Part shown: positions 1 to 11,800 of the stretch, piece by piece | Position numbering within the stretch: the first letter of the stretch is position 1 | Layout: every line of letters starts with the position of its first letter | Origin: Gemmatimonadota bacterium | Lineage (GTDB): Bacteria > Gemmatimonadota > Gemmatimonadetes > Gemmatimonadales > GWC2-71-9 | DNA: 60,720 nt | Reading direction: 5' to 3' | Assembly: GCA_022566515.1 (NCBI GenBank) | Contig: JADFIT010000004.1 | Location: forward strand, 1 to 60,720 | Translations under genes and position numbers: made by a program | Notes under the pieces: generated by a model | The model's input: only the letters and a program-made list of their open reading frames with translations | Database searches by the model: none | What the model was told of the DNA's origin: nothing

Positions 1-200
1 TGGATCCAACGCCGGCGCCGTCGGCTGGTGTGGCGCGCAAGCCATCCCCGGGGGTGGGCCGTGCGGGCTCTATGGATCGGGATTGGCCGAGTTGCTGCGT
101 GCCTTCACCGCCTTTGACGGCGCTTACTTTCGGACTGCGTGCCGAGCCCGGGGAGACGGGAGCTGCAGGTGGAGCACGACACAAGAACGAGAGGCTTGAA

Positions 201-1382
201 ATGTCGCTGTTTTCAGGGATTGATCTGGATGCCGTTGGCCCTGCCCTCGCCGCCAACGACGTAGATGGATGGCTGCTGTTCGATTTTCACGGCATCAACC
301 CGATCGCGAAAAGGGTCATTGGATATGCAGGGATGGCAACCAGGCGGCTGTTTGTCTGGCTCCCGAAGGTTGGAACGCCGGTGGCGCTGGCGCACCGCAT
401 AGAGCTGCAGGGTATCGAGGGATTCCCGGGTGAAGTGCGGCCGTACGCCGCATGGCAGGAACTTCACCAACTCCTCGGGGAAGTTGTGAACGGAAAGAAA
501 TTGGCGATGGAAACCTCCCCGGACGATGCCGTCCCCTCCTTGGACCGGGTGCCGGCGGGTGTTGTGTCGCTGGTGGAGCGATTGGGCGGGACGGTGGTTT
601 CCTCGGCCGCCATGGTGTCGCTGTTTGCGGCGCGGTGGTCCACGGCAGAGCTGGAAGGGCACCGGGCGGCGGCCGAGACGCTGGCGGACATCGCGCGGCG
701 CACGATTCAGGATGTGGTGGGACGGGTTGGGGAGGCCCGCGAAGCGGGAGTGCAGCGAGAAGTGTTACAGGCGATGGAGAACGCCGGATTGACCACAGAC
801 CATCCGCCAATCGTGGCCTTCGGTTCGAACGCGGCGAATCCCCACTATGAGCCTTGCGACGGATCCGACTCCGAACTCAAGGAAGGCGAAGTGGTTCTCA
901 TCGATCTATGGGGTGGTAAGACCCTCCACACGGTCTTCGCGGATCAGACGTGGATGGGTTTCGCTGGTACTACGCCACCGGACGACGTTGTGCGTGCCTG
1001 GACCACCGCTCGCGATGCTCGCGACGCGGTTTTGCAGCACTTGGAGCGGGCCTTCGCCGAGGGCCGTCCGGTGACGGGGGCCGATCTGGACGACGTGGCG
1101 AGGGGCCACATCACGAAGCACGGGTACGGCGATGCCTTTGTGCATCGTACGGGCCACTCCATCGATATCGAGCTGCATGGATCGGGACCGAACCTGGACA
1201 ACTTCGAAACCAACGATGTGCGGCAGCTTCTGCCCGGCACCGGTTTTTCCATCGAGCCGGGCATCTACTTGCCGGGCCGTTTCGGCATCAGGACCGAGAT
1301 CAACGTCTACCTGCACGAAACTGGTCCCGAACCGACGCCGGTGGAGCGTCAGCAGGACCTGATTACGCAGCGGTCTTCCTAG
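201..1382 (+). CDS. M24-family metallopeptidase (Xaa-Pro dipeptidase/aminopeptidase-like)
   Basis: Predicted cytosolic creatinase-fold peptidase, probably cleaving X-Pro peptides. The 393-residue product has an N-terminal creatinase-type domain and a C-terminal pita-bread domain. The M24 metal ligands are visible: Asp in IDLWGG and in FADQTW, the His-rich HRTGHSID segment (about residues 315-322), Glu in SIEPGIY and Glu in RTEIN. The ATG at 201 is preceded by GAGAGG and fits the family N-terminus. The frame stays open upstream to position 30, but that stretch looks non-coding. Its 3' end overlaps the convergent ctaA gene by 20 bp. Substrate specificity (PepQ or PepP type) cannot be decided from sequence alone. 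Positions 1-200 show no gene I can support. Confidence 0.88.
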   Translation: MSLFSGIDLDAVGPALAANDVDGWLLFDFHGINPIAKRVIGYAGMATRRLFVWLPKVGTPVALAHRIELQGIEGFPGEVRPYAAWQELHQLLGEVVNGKKLAMETSPDDAVPSLDRVPAGVVSLVERLGGTVVSSAAMVSLFAARWSTAELEGHRAAAETLADIARRTIQDVVGRVGEAREAGVQREVLQAMENAGLTTDHPPIVAFGSNAANPHYEPCDGSDSELKEGEVVLIDLWGGKTLHTVFADQTWMGFAGTTPPDDVVRAWTTARDARDAVLQHLERAFAEGRPVTGADLDDVARGHITKHGYGDAFVHRTGHSIDIELHGSGPNLDNFETNDVRQLLPGTGFSIEPGIYLPGRFGIRTEINVYLHETGPEPTPVERQQDLITQRSS

Positions 1383-2271
1383 GCCAGGTAAACCACGCGA
1401 ACGCCACCAGGGCGGTCCACACCGCGGTTCCCGCGGCCACGTGCGTTACCCGCCAATGTGGCTGCAAGACACTCCACATCATGCCGGCAGCCACTGCCAC
1501 CTGGATCAGCGTGATGGCGAGCGCGGCGAGCGCTGCTCTTTTTACCGGCGGCGGGGTCTTTCGGCGAGTGACCCGAGCGGCGATGCCAATCAGGTGGAGC
1601 GTGAGCCCGTAGGCCACGAGCCTATGGAACCAGTGGATGTGGGCCAGCCCGCCATTCGATTCACTGGGGAATATCTCACCGCTGCAGAGGGGAAAACCGA
1701 GGCACGCACCAGCGGCCCCCAGGTTGGCGGTCAAGGCTCCCAAGAGCACGACGAGGCCCCCGAGGCCGAGGGCCACGGCGGCACTGCGCCACGTGGCCGG
1801 GTCGCCGGTCCACTGATTTTGGGCTTGGCGCTCTCCGGCCCGCAGCCCGACGACGATCAGCGCGGCCAGCATGGCCATCGCCGTGCCCAAGTGCAGGATG
1901 ACCACGGATGAAGGCAATTCCAGCCACACGGTGATTGCCCCGAGGAGTACCTGAATCACCAGCAGCGCCGCGGCGAGTGTCGCGGGGCGAAGCGGGCCGC
2001 CCCGGCCGCTCACGCCAGGGGTTTGTCTCTGCGTGTACGCCACAACAGCAAGGCCTACAACCAAGGCACTGACGCCGAGGGCCACCAGGCGATGCGCCCA
2101 CTCGATGAGCGTGGCCATATCGGAAAGCTGAGGGATGATCCGACCGTTACACAGCGGCCAGTCGTCACCACAGCCGAGTCCTGAACCGGAGATCCTAACC
2201 CATCCACCGAGAACGATGAGCAGGTAGGAGGCCCCACTCGCCACGAATGCGAGGAATCGTATGATTTGCAT
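1363..2271 (-). CDS. ctaA: Heme A synthase (COX15/CtaA family)
   Basis: Membrane heme A synthase that oxidises the heme O methyl group to a formyl for aa3-type cytochrome oxidases. The product of about 302 residues is almost entirely hydrophobic with about eight membrane segments. It carries the family signatures: GGWVRISGSGLGC near the N-terminus, EWAHR, HLGTAMA, HWFHRLVAYG and THVAAGTAVW, which supply the paired heme-ligating histidines. I chose the ATG at 2271 (MQIIRFL), because it places the first membrane helix at the N-terminus; a 12-residue longer reading exists. The gene converges on the M24 peptidase. No other cytochrome oxidase genes are in the window. It implies aerobic respiration. 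Confidence 0.9.
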   Translation of the reverse strand: MQIIRFLAFVASGASYLLIVLGGWVRISGSGLGCGDDWPLCNGRIIPQLSDMATLIEWAHRLVALGVSALVVGLAVVAYTQRQTPGVSGRGGPLRPATLAAALLVIQVLLGAITVWLELPSSVVILHLGTAMAMLAALIVVGLRAGERQAQNQWTGDPATWRSAAVALGLGGLVVLLGALTANLGAAGACLGFPLCSGEIFPSESNGGLAHIHWFHRLVAYGLTLHLIGIAARVTRRKTPPPVKRAALAALAITLIQVAVAAGMMWSVLQPHWRVTHVAAGTAVWTALVAFAWFTWPRKTAA

Positions 2272-2398
2272 GGCGCCAAGGATCGTCAACCTGCACTCGG
2301 CAGGCAACCGGCGCGGCCGGGACTAAGGATTTGGTTTCATCTGAGACCAATTGAACCGGCGGCCGGACGCTCCGAATCGTATCTTGTGGAGACGGAAA

Positions 2399-3271
2399 AT
2401 GAGTGGAGCGATGGCGATCAGAGAGCCGAACTGGGGGGAGTACGCTCAGCGGGCACTGGAAGAGGACTGTGCCGGTCAGGACGTCACTACGGCCTTGCTG
2501 GGTGAGCGTGCCGCACGGCCTGCGGCAGGGCGACTCCGTGCGGAAGGCAGCTTCGTGGTGGCGGGCCTTCCGTTGGTGGCTGCCGTGTTTCGGGAGCTGG
2601 AGGCGTCAACATCCGTCGAGCCGGTGGTTGCCGAAGGCGGCAGGGTCGCGGCAGGAGACAGTGTGGCGGTGGTTCGCGGGCCTGGTGGCGCACTGCTTTC
2701 GGGCGAACGTGTCGCCTTGAACTACCTCCAGCGACTCAGCGGGATCGCCAGCGTGACGCGTCGTGCAGTGGAAGCGGTGGCAGGAACCGGCGCGGTCATC
2801 ACGGACACGCGCAAGACGACGCCGGGACTCAGGGAACTGGAGAAATACGCGGTGCGTGTCGGTGGTGGTGAGAATCACCGGGCATCGCTGGCAGATGCGG
2901 TTCTCTGGAAGGACAACCATTGGGAACTGTTGGGGAATCGTGAAGGCCGAGGTCTGGCCGAGTTGTTACGCGGTGTGGCGGAAGGGGTGAGGGTGTGTGT
3001 TGAGGTGGAAGACGAGCAACAGCTCGATGCAGTACTGGACGCTGGTGTTGACTGGATTCTGGCGGACAATCAAACGCCGGAAACGATTGCCGCGTGGTCG
3101 CGACGCTGCGGACCTGAGGTCACCATAGAGGCTTCGGGCGGCATCATGCCCGACACCGCACGCCGGTATGCCGAGGCCGGTGCGCGGCGGATTTCGATCG
3201 GCGCTCTTACGTATGCTCCCGATATCGTTTCAATCAGCTTCGAAATCAGTCTCCTCAGGTCCTCACCTTGA
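2399..3271 (+). CDS. nadC: Nicotinate-nucleotide pyrophosphorylase (quinolinate phosphoribosyltransferase)
   Basis: Converts quinolinate and PRPP to nicotinate mononucleotide in de novo NAD synthesis. The 290-residue protein has the family length and its landmarks: ALNYLQRLSGIAS, the PRPP/quinolinate-binding DTRKTTPGLR, the VRVGGGENHR stretch, LWKDNHW, VEVEDEQQ, LADNQTP and the terminal barrel strand EASGGI. The ATG at 2399 follows GGAGACGG and gives a normal N-terminus (MSGAMAIREP); an upstream in-frame start at 2351 has no better support. Its end overlaps the convergent lptG by 17 bp. No nadA or nadB lies in the window. Confidence 0.95.
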   Translation: MSGAMAIREPNWGEYAQRALEEDCAGQDVTTALLGERAARPAAGRLRAEGSFVVAGLPLVAAVFRELEASTSVEPVVAEGGRVAAGDSVAVVRGPGGALLSGERVALNYLQRLSGIASVTRRAVEAVAGTGAVITDTRKTTPGLRELEKYAVRVGGGENHRASLADAVLWKDNHWELLGNREGRGLAELLRGVAEGVRVCVEVEDEQQLDAVLDAGVDWILADNQTPETIAAWSRRCGPEVTIEASGGIMPDTARRYAEAGARRISIGALTYAPDIVSISFEISLLRSSP

Positions 3272-4337
3272 TCATCAGCCAGAGCCCGGCGAAAGAGAAC
3301 AAGATATTGGGCATCCATGCAGCCCACACCGGTGGCAGCAACCCGCCGGTACCGATTCCCTGGGAGAGCTGCACCAACAGGAGGAACACGATCGTGGTGC
3401 CGAGGCCGACGCCGATGCCGAACGCGCCACTCACTCGTGGGGCGGTAACGGCGAGTGGCGCGCTGAAGAGGGCGATGATCAAGCATGTGAAGGGAATGGC
3501 GATCTTGAGTTCCTGTCCCACTCGAAGCTTCCTGCCATCTCCGCCCGAGCGTTCCAGCGCATCGATATACCGGCCCAGCTCCACGTAGTCCATCTCTTCG
3601 GGCCGTGCCGGCTCGGCGAGGAGCGCTGCGGGCTCTTCTGAAAAATCTCGCACGCGCATCGAGTCGAACTCGAACGTCAACGCTGTATGGCCGCCGGTGA
3701 GGATGCGAAAGCGCCCGCCGCGCAAAGTCCAACGCGCGAGGGAATCGGAGTAGGTTCCGCGGCGACTCTGGACGATCAGAGTTGGGTATTCCTCCCCGGT
3801 GCCCTCGCGCTCCATTTGAATGTCGCGCACCAGCCGCTGCGACTCGTCGATAGAAGAGATCACATAGACCCAACCCTCTTCGGCCCGGTACACGAAGTTG
3901 AACCGCCGAGAACCGGATTGCTGTTCGCGCTCGCCGAGCAGCTCCATTTGCTTTCGAGTAGCTGCCGGAGAGATCTCGCCGACGCCTAGTGCCAATCCGG
4001 TGGCGATGAGAGACGCCATCAGAATAGGGACGACGAGGCGGTAGAAGCTTTGTCCCGACGCTTTGGCCGCGCTCAATTCCGAATGGCGGCTGAATGCACT
4101 GATGGTGAAGACGGTGGCGAAGAGCACTGCCGCGGGAAGAACGAGGCTGAGGTTTGCGGGGAAGCTGAAGACATAACTCAGCGCCAACTCTGCCGGAGCA
4201 ATCCCTTGCAGCAGGTAGTCATTCATCTTCTCGGTGACATCAATGATGATCACGAACAAGGGGAAGCCGGCAGCAGTGGCCACGAAGATCTTGGTCCACT
4301 CCCACAGCAGGTAACGATCGAGCAACCCGAATTTCAC
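3255..4337 (-). CDS. lptG: LPS export permease LptG (YjgP/YjgQ family)
   Basis: One of the two inner-membrane permeases of the Lpt system that extracts lipopolysaccharide for transport to the outer membrane. The 360-residue product has the expected length: membrane helices at the N-terminus (DRYLLWEWTKIFV), a periplasmic beta-jellyroll (about residues 130-260, with LIVQSRRGTYSDS and WTLRGGRFR) and C-terminal helices (FTCLIIALFSAPLAV). The start is the GTG at 4335-4337, which overlaps the lptF stop as GTGA, so the two are translationally coupled. A longer reading exists inside lptF but has no family similarity. LptB, LptC and LptA are not in the window. Confidence 0.9.
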   Translation of the reverse strand: MKFGLLDRYLLWEWTKIFVATAAGFPLFVIIIDVTEKMNDYLLQGIAPAELALSYVFSFPANLSLVLPAAVLFATVFTISAFSRHSELSAAKASGQSFYRLVVPILMASLIATGLALGVGEISPAATRKQMELLGEREQQSGSRRFNFVYRAEEGWVYVISSIDESQRLVRDIQMEREGTGEEYPTLIVQSRRGTYSDSLARWTLRGGRFRILTGGHTALTFEFDSMRVRDFSEEPAALLAEPARPEEMDYVELGRYIDALERSGGDGRKLRVGQELKIAIPFTCLIIALFSAPLAVTAPRVSGAFGIGVGLGTTIVFLLLVQLSQGIGTGGLLPPVWAAWMPNILFSFAGLWLMIKVRT

Positions 4338-5839
4338 GGGTCGTCCCGCCGGCGGGTCGGGAGTTTGGCGCGCATAGCGGCTAGGAGAGTACCGACGCCG
4401 CGAGCCGTGGTGGCTCTCCGGCGAATGTGGTGCAGCCCGGCGAGGCCCAACAGCCCGAACACGATATTCGGCGTCCACATCGCCAATGGAGCAGGCACGA
4501 CGAGCTGGTTGGCGAAAGACTCACCCGCAATGAGGCCGATATAATAAACGGTGAAGACACCGAGGCTCACACCGATAACGAGGCCCACACCCGCTCGTGG
4601 GAACCGAACCGCCACCGGCACGGCGACGATTACAAATATGAACGACGCTGCAGCCATAGCGTACTTCTTGTGTACTTCGACCAGATAATTCGCCGCACGG
4701 ATTCTCGCGCTGCGTGCGCGATCGCGGAGCGAGTGTGCGGATCGAATGTTCGGTGGACGGACTCCGCTGGTGTACACTATGCGGCCCGGTTCGCCGGTGT
4801 GCTCGTCCTCGACGGACGCCTCCGTGGTGGAGTCGGGGCCCTGCTCCTGTGCTTCCGCCGCCTTCGGGGCAAGCCATGCTGCGATGTCTTCTAACGCGCG
4901 GCAATAAACGGTCGGTCTGGATTCGAGTTCGCTCGAGTCGATCGGGATGGGTGCCAGGCCGACCAAGCCGCGTAAACCGTTCAGCTCAATACCGGCGGCG
5001 CGCCGCTCCGCAAAGCTCCCCTCTCGACGTGCCACGACGATCACCGAGTCCATCTCGCACACGCTCATTTCCCGATCACCCTTGAACCGATCGGCCTCGC
5101 TGCGTGAGAAGTTGCCGCCGATACCCTTGACGCGGATGATCTGGCGGCGGAAATCCATCACCTGGAATTGCCGCGGATCCTGGCGGTTCGACTCGTGCAT
5201 GGTGCCGTCGAACAGCGTAAGGTAGAGATCCCGCTGATCGGCGCCGAACCCCATCGTGCCGCTGTCTGCATAGATGGTCCGCTTCCTGGTTTGATTCGTG
5301 AGGTCGTAGATCGTAACATCGCGGAGCTGATAAGTCGCTCGGTTGATGCGGCTGGCTCGGAGGAAGAATCTATCACGCTGCACTTCATTGATGACCTGCT
5401 CCTCGAGCGAGAAAGTCGGCTTGGTTCGGGCGATATCGGTCAACAGGGTCTTGAGGCGGTGGTTGGATCGGGGCAGCACCTGGTCGCTGAAAAGAAACGC
5501 CACTACTGTCATGAAGACCCCGGCGACCAGCAGAGGACGCATCAGCTGCCCTATGGAAACTCCGCCGGCGTGCAACGCAGTGAGTTCGTTTTCCGCCGCC
5601 AGTCGGCTCACCACGTACAAGACGGCGACGAGAACGGCCATCGGCATGGTCATCGCGACCACAAACGGGACCGAAAGGGCGAATACCTCCACTATCACAG
5701 ACCAGGGCAAGCCCTTGCCCACGAGATCGGGAAGCCGTTTCGCAATCTGGTTCAGGATCATGATGCTCGTGCACGCCGACATGGCGAACACGAACGGAAC
5801 CAGGTGCTGCTTGAGGAGGTATTTGCTGAGTATCGTCAC
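4334..5839 (-). CDS. lptF: LPS export permease LptF (YjgP/YjgQ family), with extended periplasmic region
   Basis: Partner permease of LptG. The protein begins at a GTG (5839) with the typical SKYLLKQHLVPFVFA segment and has the first helices and the VSRLAAENELTALHAGG coupling-helix region that contacts LptB. At 501 residues it is about 140 longer than usual. The excess lies between the jellyroll and the last helices (about residues 230-390) and includes an acidic, Glu/Ser/Thr-rich low-complexity stretch before the final helices (FIFVIVAVPVAVRF). The gene is divergent from sprA with only 47 bp between them, so the promoters must overlap there. Family assignment is firm; the role of the insertion is unknown. 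Confidence 0.88.
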   Translation of the reverse strand: MTILSKYLLKQHLVPFVFAMSACTSIMILNQIAKRLPDLVGKGLPWSVIVEVFALSVPFVVAMTMPMAVLVAVLYVVSRLAAENELTALHAGGVSIGQLMRPLLVAGVFMTVVAFLFSDQVLPRSNHRLKTLLTDIARTKPTFSLEEQVINEVQRDRFFLRASRINRATYQLRDVTIYDLTNQTRKRTIYADSGTMGFGADQRDLYLTLFDGTMHESNRQDPRQFQVMDFRRQIIRVKGIGGNFSRSEADRFKGDREMSVCEMDSVIVVARREGSFAERRAAGIELNGLRGLVGLAPIPIDSSELESRPTVYCRALEDIAAWLAPKAAEAQEQGPDSTTEASVEDEHTGEPGRIVYTSGVRPPNIRSAHSLRDRARSARIRAANYLVEVHKKYAMAAASFIFVIVAVPVAVRFPRAGVGLVIGVSLGVFTVYYIGLIAGESFANQLVVPAPLAMWTPNIVFGLLGLAGLHHIRRRATTARGVGTLLAAMRAKLPTRRRDDP

Positions 5840-5886
5840 TTGGTGAAATCGCGTAACTCTCTATATGTGAATGAATTGGGGCTCCG

Positions 5887-8800
5887 GTGAGGAGTCTCGC
5901 TTCCCTGCATAGTATGGCTTACACCCCGTCCACGGCGAAAGTGTCGTGGCCGGTGGTGGTGCTGGGCCTGAGCCTGTTCTTGCCCGCCGGTGCCGGCGCC
6001 CAGATTGGCGGTACCGGCGTTCGCTTCTACCTGGTCACTGACACATTACAAGTACGACCGCCTCCGGCGCTACGGCTGGGGGGGCTGTGGGATCGCCGTT
6101 CCACGCCCCGGTTGGTGGCCCAGCTTTGGGCCGAGGAAACGCGGCGCCTCATCTCGCGCAACCGCGCTCTCCGCTTCAAGCTACGCCTGTTGAGCACTTT
6201 GGCCCCCTTGCCGGAAGACACCACCGGTGGAGGGGGGCAGCGGCCCGTCCCGCCGGTCGATCCGTCCGATGTGGTGCCCCCACCCACCTCCCTCGAGGCC
6301 CTGGCACGCTATGCGGATCTGAGCATCGAGCTGAACGCGCGGCTCGAAAGCCGAGTGGACCGCCTCCGCAATCTCAACTGTACGGCCCTCGACGCCTCCA
6401 ATCCCGCGTCTGGTTGTCAGGGAGGCTTCCCGACGCCGCTGCTGGACCAGGAATTTTCGCTTCGCGTGGGCGGGGTGATCGGCGACCGCCTCCACGTCAA
6501 CGTGGACTTCGACAGCCAACGCGAGTTCAGCGCAAACAACCGGATCAACGTGTGGTACCAGGGTCTCGAAGATGACATCCTGCGCCGGGTGGAGGTAGGG
6601 AACCTCGACTTTCGGCTACCCTCATCGCGATTCATCACATCGGCGATCCCCGCCAATTCGTTTGGGATCCAGGCCGAAGCTCAACTGGGACCAATGGAGT
6701 TCCGGTCCATCTTGGCGCAGCAGAAGGGGTCGTCTGTGAGAGTCCGAGTATTCACGGTGGGCGACGAGGCGACGCAGGTGATCGAACGGGAGTCGCGTGA
6801 CGTGGAGTTCGAGGACAGCCGGTTTTTCTTCATCGTGAACCCGCTGTTCCTGCCGGCGTACCCCAACGTAGATGTGTTGAACATCGTGCCCGAAGCGCTG
6901 CCGGTCGCGCTCCGGCTCGTCCAAGTCCGAGTCTATCGTCTCCGCGCGCAAAGCGGGCAGGTCGGCATCAACCCCAGCCTGCGGGGCATCGAAGCCGTGG
7001 CCCGGCGTGACGACAGTCCGCAGCGTGTCGGTCCCTTCTTTTGGGATCTCTTGATCGAGGGTCGGGATTACTACCTCGACCCGTCAGGCCTGTGGTTCGG
7101 GTTGCAGAATCGGGTGGGGCTAGACGAGTTCCTGGCTGTTTCTTATGTGACAGCTGCCGGAGACACCGTGGGCACTTTTCCGTCGGTGACGGGCCCGAGC
7201 GACACTTTGTTTCTGATTCACGAGCCGCGGCGCGGTCCGGAGGTTCCCACCTTCCTCCATGAGATGAGGAACTTCTATCGGATCGGTGGCGGCATCAGTC
7301 GAACGACGATCGATTTATCGCTCGTAGTGAACGATTCAGAACGTCCCTTGGATGGAGTGGGAACATATCTGGCACGGCTCGGCCTGGCCACGTCCACCGA
7401 TCCGAGCCAACTCGACGAGTTCAATCGCGTTTTCCCCCGCGAGCGGGACCCCGGTGGTGGCTCACCCCTGCGTGATCTCTTCGTCGTGTTTCCGCACCTA
7501 CAGCCTTTGGCCGACAGCTCACGCCTGCTGGAGGGCGAGCGCAACGACTCGATTTACCGCACACCCACGTTCCTGCGCAACACCGAGGGGCCTGCTCCGC
7601 GGTTTCGCTTCATTTGGGATTATCAGGCCGCGGGCTCCGGCGATCGATCGCGCCTGAACCTCGGCGCGCTGCAGATCCGGATCGGCAGCGAGCAAATCCG
7701 TATCGGGAATCGCGACCTCGTCCGCGGGCGGGATTACGAAATCTCCTATGACCTGGGTGCGGTGACGTTTCTCAATCCCGATTCTCTATTCACCGGTCCA
7801 ACACGCGTGCAAGTGCGCTTTGAACAGAATCAGTTGTTTGATGTCGCTCCGAGCAGCGTGTTCGGGTTTCAGGGTACCTACAATCTCGGCTCGCTGGGGC
7901 GCATCGACGCAACGACGCTGTTCCAGCAAGAGCGAACGATCTTCACGCGTCCTACCTTGGGCTTCGAGCCGCAAGCCATGTTCCTCGGCGGCCTCAGCAC
8001 GGAGCTGCGGTTTCGCGCCGATGGACTCACGCGCGCCCTCGACGCCCTTCCTCTGTTGAGCACAAACGTGCCCTCTACGCTCGAGATCAGCGGGGAGGTA
8101 GCCGTGTCCCGCCCCAACCCGAATCTTACCAGGCAGGCGTACCTGGAGGAGTTCGAGACTCAGTCGTCGACTGTCATAAGTCTCGGCGAGCAGAAGTTTC
8201 AGCTTGGTAGCCGTCCGGCGTCCGGAAGGGGGGTTCCGGCGACACACCTCTCCACACTCGGCGAATTCGATACCAACGACGCCGTGACGTTCGTGTGGCA
8301 AAACGCCATCGAGAAAAGCGACGGTGAGGTGTTTGAAGTCGGCCCCCAGGAGATCGACTCCAGCATAGTGCTGACGGGCGCGTCGCGGCCGAAGGAGACG
8401 CTTCTTTGGCTGACGCTCAAGCCGGATACGGTGGGAGGAGGTCCCGATCCTCTGACCGGCCGTGCGCGCTGGATCCGCCCGTCCACGCCGGGCCCGCGGT
8501 GGCGCAGCATCACGCAGCCGCTCGACCGTTCGGGTCTTGGCGTTGACCTGTCCCGTATTGAGTTTCTCGAGTTCTGGGCCTTGGAGGAAACGGGGCTCGG
8601 CAGGGCTCAAGAAGTCAACCTCGTGTTCGATTTCGGCACCGTGCTGGAGGATGCGGTAGCGTTTGGGCCCGATTCGTTCAGGGTCGTTGGCAACGACACG
8701 ATATTCTCGGGCTTTCAGCAGATCGGCGCCGCGGTGCTGGATTCGGAGAAGGATCCGTTCACCAACTTGTTCAACGCCTCAGTGAATGATGTTGGAATTC

Positions 8801-11800
8801 ACGGAGACCTGCTTCCGTCCATCCACAACATCAACACTGGGCAGGTGTTGACTGATTTCCCCATGTGCGAGCGCGTGTTCACCGGCGTGACGATCCCCGC
8901 TTTTCCCCGTGGTGATCTCAGCGCTCGGTGCACACGCAACAACGGATTCGTGGATTCAGAGGACCTCAACGGCGATAATCGGTTGGATCGCAGCATCGGG
9001 GTCACCCAGGAGGACGTCACGCGGTACGTGGTGCAACTCGGTGACCCTCGCTTCGTGGTTCGGGACGGTAGCGTGCTCCAGCCATCACAGGTCGACGGTA
9101 TTGCCCGACAGTGGAAGCTCTATCGCATTCCCTTCCGGCGGGACACGGTGCAGATCGGCTCTCCCGACTTGAGACGGATCCGCACGCTTCGGATTACAAT
9201 GGTGGCGCCCGCTCGTCCGGGTGACGAGAGGGAAGTGGCGGTGGCATTGGCCCGATTGACCCTGGTGGGGGCGCCGTGGCTGAAGCGGGCGGCGACGCCT
9301 ATCCTGGGTCTTGGCGGCCTGCAAGGAGAGTCGCACGGCGAAGTTATCGCGTCTGTCGTCTCGACGGCGGATGAAGATCTGGGGTACACTTCGCCGCCGG
9401 GCGTGATCGATGTCTCCGAACGCCGGGGTGCCGCTTTCGAGTTTGGCTCGCAGCAGATCAATGAGCGGTCGTTGCGCCTCATCGCGCGCGACCTGCGCGT
9501 GGGAGAGCGGGCCGAGGCGTTCTTGCGGTTTGCAGGCGCGGCGGACAAGAACTTTCTCCAATACAGGAGGCTGCGTGTGTGGGCCAGGGGGCGGGGATCC
9601 GGTTGGGAGGCCGGCGATCTCAACTTCTTCATCAAGGTCGGCAGTGACGAAGACAATTTCTATCTCTACACGACGCCGGCTCGCACGGTCGATTGGGAAC
9701 CCGAGGTGGTCGTGGATCTGGATCGCTGGCTCACACTACGGGAGGAGGTGGAGAACGCGTGGCTAGCCGGTGAGAATCCGTCTGGGTCTGTCGATTGTGG
9801 CGGTGGCGACCCGGAGGCGTTCGTGAGGTGCGATGGGCCGTACCTGATTCAGGTTAAGGATCCCGGTGTTCTACCGCCCAATCTGGCGCGCGTTTCGGAA
9901 ATTGCGGTCGGTATCTTGCGCGTAGGCCAATCCATTTTCATTCCCCAAGCGGAGTTGTGGGTGGACGACATCCGCCTGAGCGATGTGGTGGCCGACGTGG
10001 GTGTGGCTGGCGCGGTCGAGGCTCGCTTGACCGCCGCCGACTTTGCCGAAATCGATTTTTCATTCGTCAGTACCGACGATCGCTTCCGCACGATCGATCA
10101 GGCGCCTGACTATCGTGCAGATGCCCGAACACGCTTCGGCTCGACCGTGCGTATCGACAAATTGCTTCCCGAGTCGTGGGGGATGAGCATTCCCTTCTCC
10201 GTCCGATATCAGCGTCTTGCCACAGAGCCGTTCTTCGTTCGAAACAGTGACGTGCGGGCGCAATCGCTTACGAATCTTCGAACCCCCGGAAATTCGGTCA
10301 CTTCGTATCAAGTAGCCCTACGCCGAACGCGACGTGGCAACAGCTTCGCCGAGCGATTGTTGTTGGACCCGCTGTCGCTGGCGGCGACGCGCCTGAATGC
10401 GCGAAACGCCTCGGAGCTGAGCACGGCAGTGACGAAGAATCGCCAAGTCAGGGCTGAGTATGACAACCGCCCGGCGCCCGAGACAGTCTCGGCGGTGCCC
10501 GGCTTCTTGGTTCGGCTCGTGGAGCGGTTGCCCAGATGGGTGAGAGATAGTGAATTCGGCAAGGGGCTGCGAACGTCTAGAGTGCGATGGAATCCTTATC
10601 AAATACGCGTGAGGTCCGAACTCACCAACAACCTGACCGAGCGACGCACCTTCCGCATACCGGTGACGCTGCCGGACGATCAGTCGCGGGCGCCTCTGCG
10701 AAGCGTGGTTCATACCTGGCGTAACACGATAGGTGCAGACTTGCGTCCGTTTTCTTCGTTGGGGTTGCGTGTGGACTACGTTACGACTCGGGATTTGCAG
10801 GACTATGGTGATTCGACACAGATCGGAAGGTTAGTGAGCGACCATCGCGGCACTTTCGCCGGCAGGGATGTCGGCTTTGAGCGAGATCGCACGCTGTCAA
10901 CTCGCCTAACGACTACTCCAGTCATCAATAGCTGGTTGCGACCGAGGTTCAGTTTCTCCAGCAACTATGTATTCCATCGCGACCCCAACGGGCGTGTTGC
11001 CGTTCAGGTGGTAAGTGATTCGGGCACGACCTTTCGCATTCCGGAAGCCCTGTCCAACTCGAGAGATCGGGTCATGGGTGCGACGTTGGACTTACGCAGG
11101 CTGGTTGAAGTCGTTGCTGGAGCATCGAGTACTGTAGCACGCGTTTTCAGGGGGATTGTTCCAGCCGACGTTTCGTTCCGCACCACCAGAGGGTCTACCT
11201 TCGACCGCATACCGTTCGAGCCCACATTGCGGTATCAACTCGCCCTCGGGGGAGCGGATGAATTTCGGGAGCAAGAGGGCGTGCTTGCAACATCGGCCGT
11301 CGAGTCAAAGCAGTGGACGCTTGCCGGGGGATCCAGGCTCCCCTTGGGATTCGACCTGCGATTTGACTTTCGCCGGACGAAGGCGAACACGTGGGCGCGA
11401 CGAGGCGACCAACAGACACTAATCGAACAGAACTTTCGCCAGTGGCCGTCCGGTACGGTGTCGTGGGTGTTCACGCCACCGAGGGGTATGCGAAGCCTGT
11501 TGTCTAGTGTGACGGCCCGGGCGCGGTATCGCCGTACTGTGGCTTCCAGCTTCCAGCCGGGCGCACTCGGTTTACTGGGACAGGGAACCGAGGACGGCGG
11601 GAGCAGCGCCACGGGAGTGTTCACGGAAACCGTATCCACGAACTTCGCACCGACGGTTACGTTGACGTGGGCGGCAGGCGTGGTGAGCAGAGTCGAGTAT
11701 ACACGTTTTCAGAGCGACATGCTCACATCGGGTAGCCGCACCGTGAATGATGTGCAACGCTTGGGAGCGAGTCTCAATTTCTCAGTCAAAGCGCCTAGTT

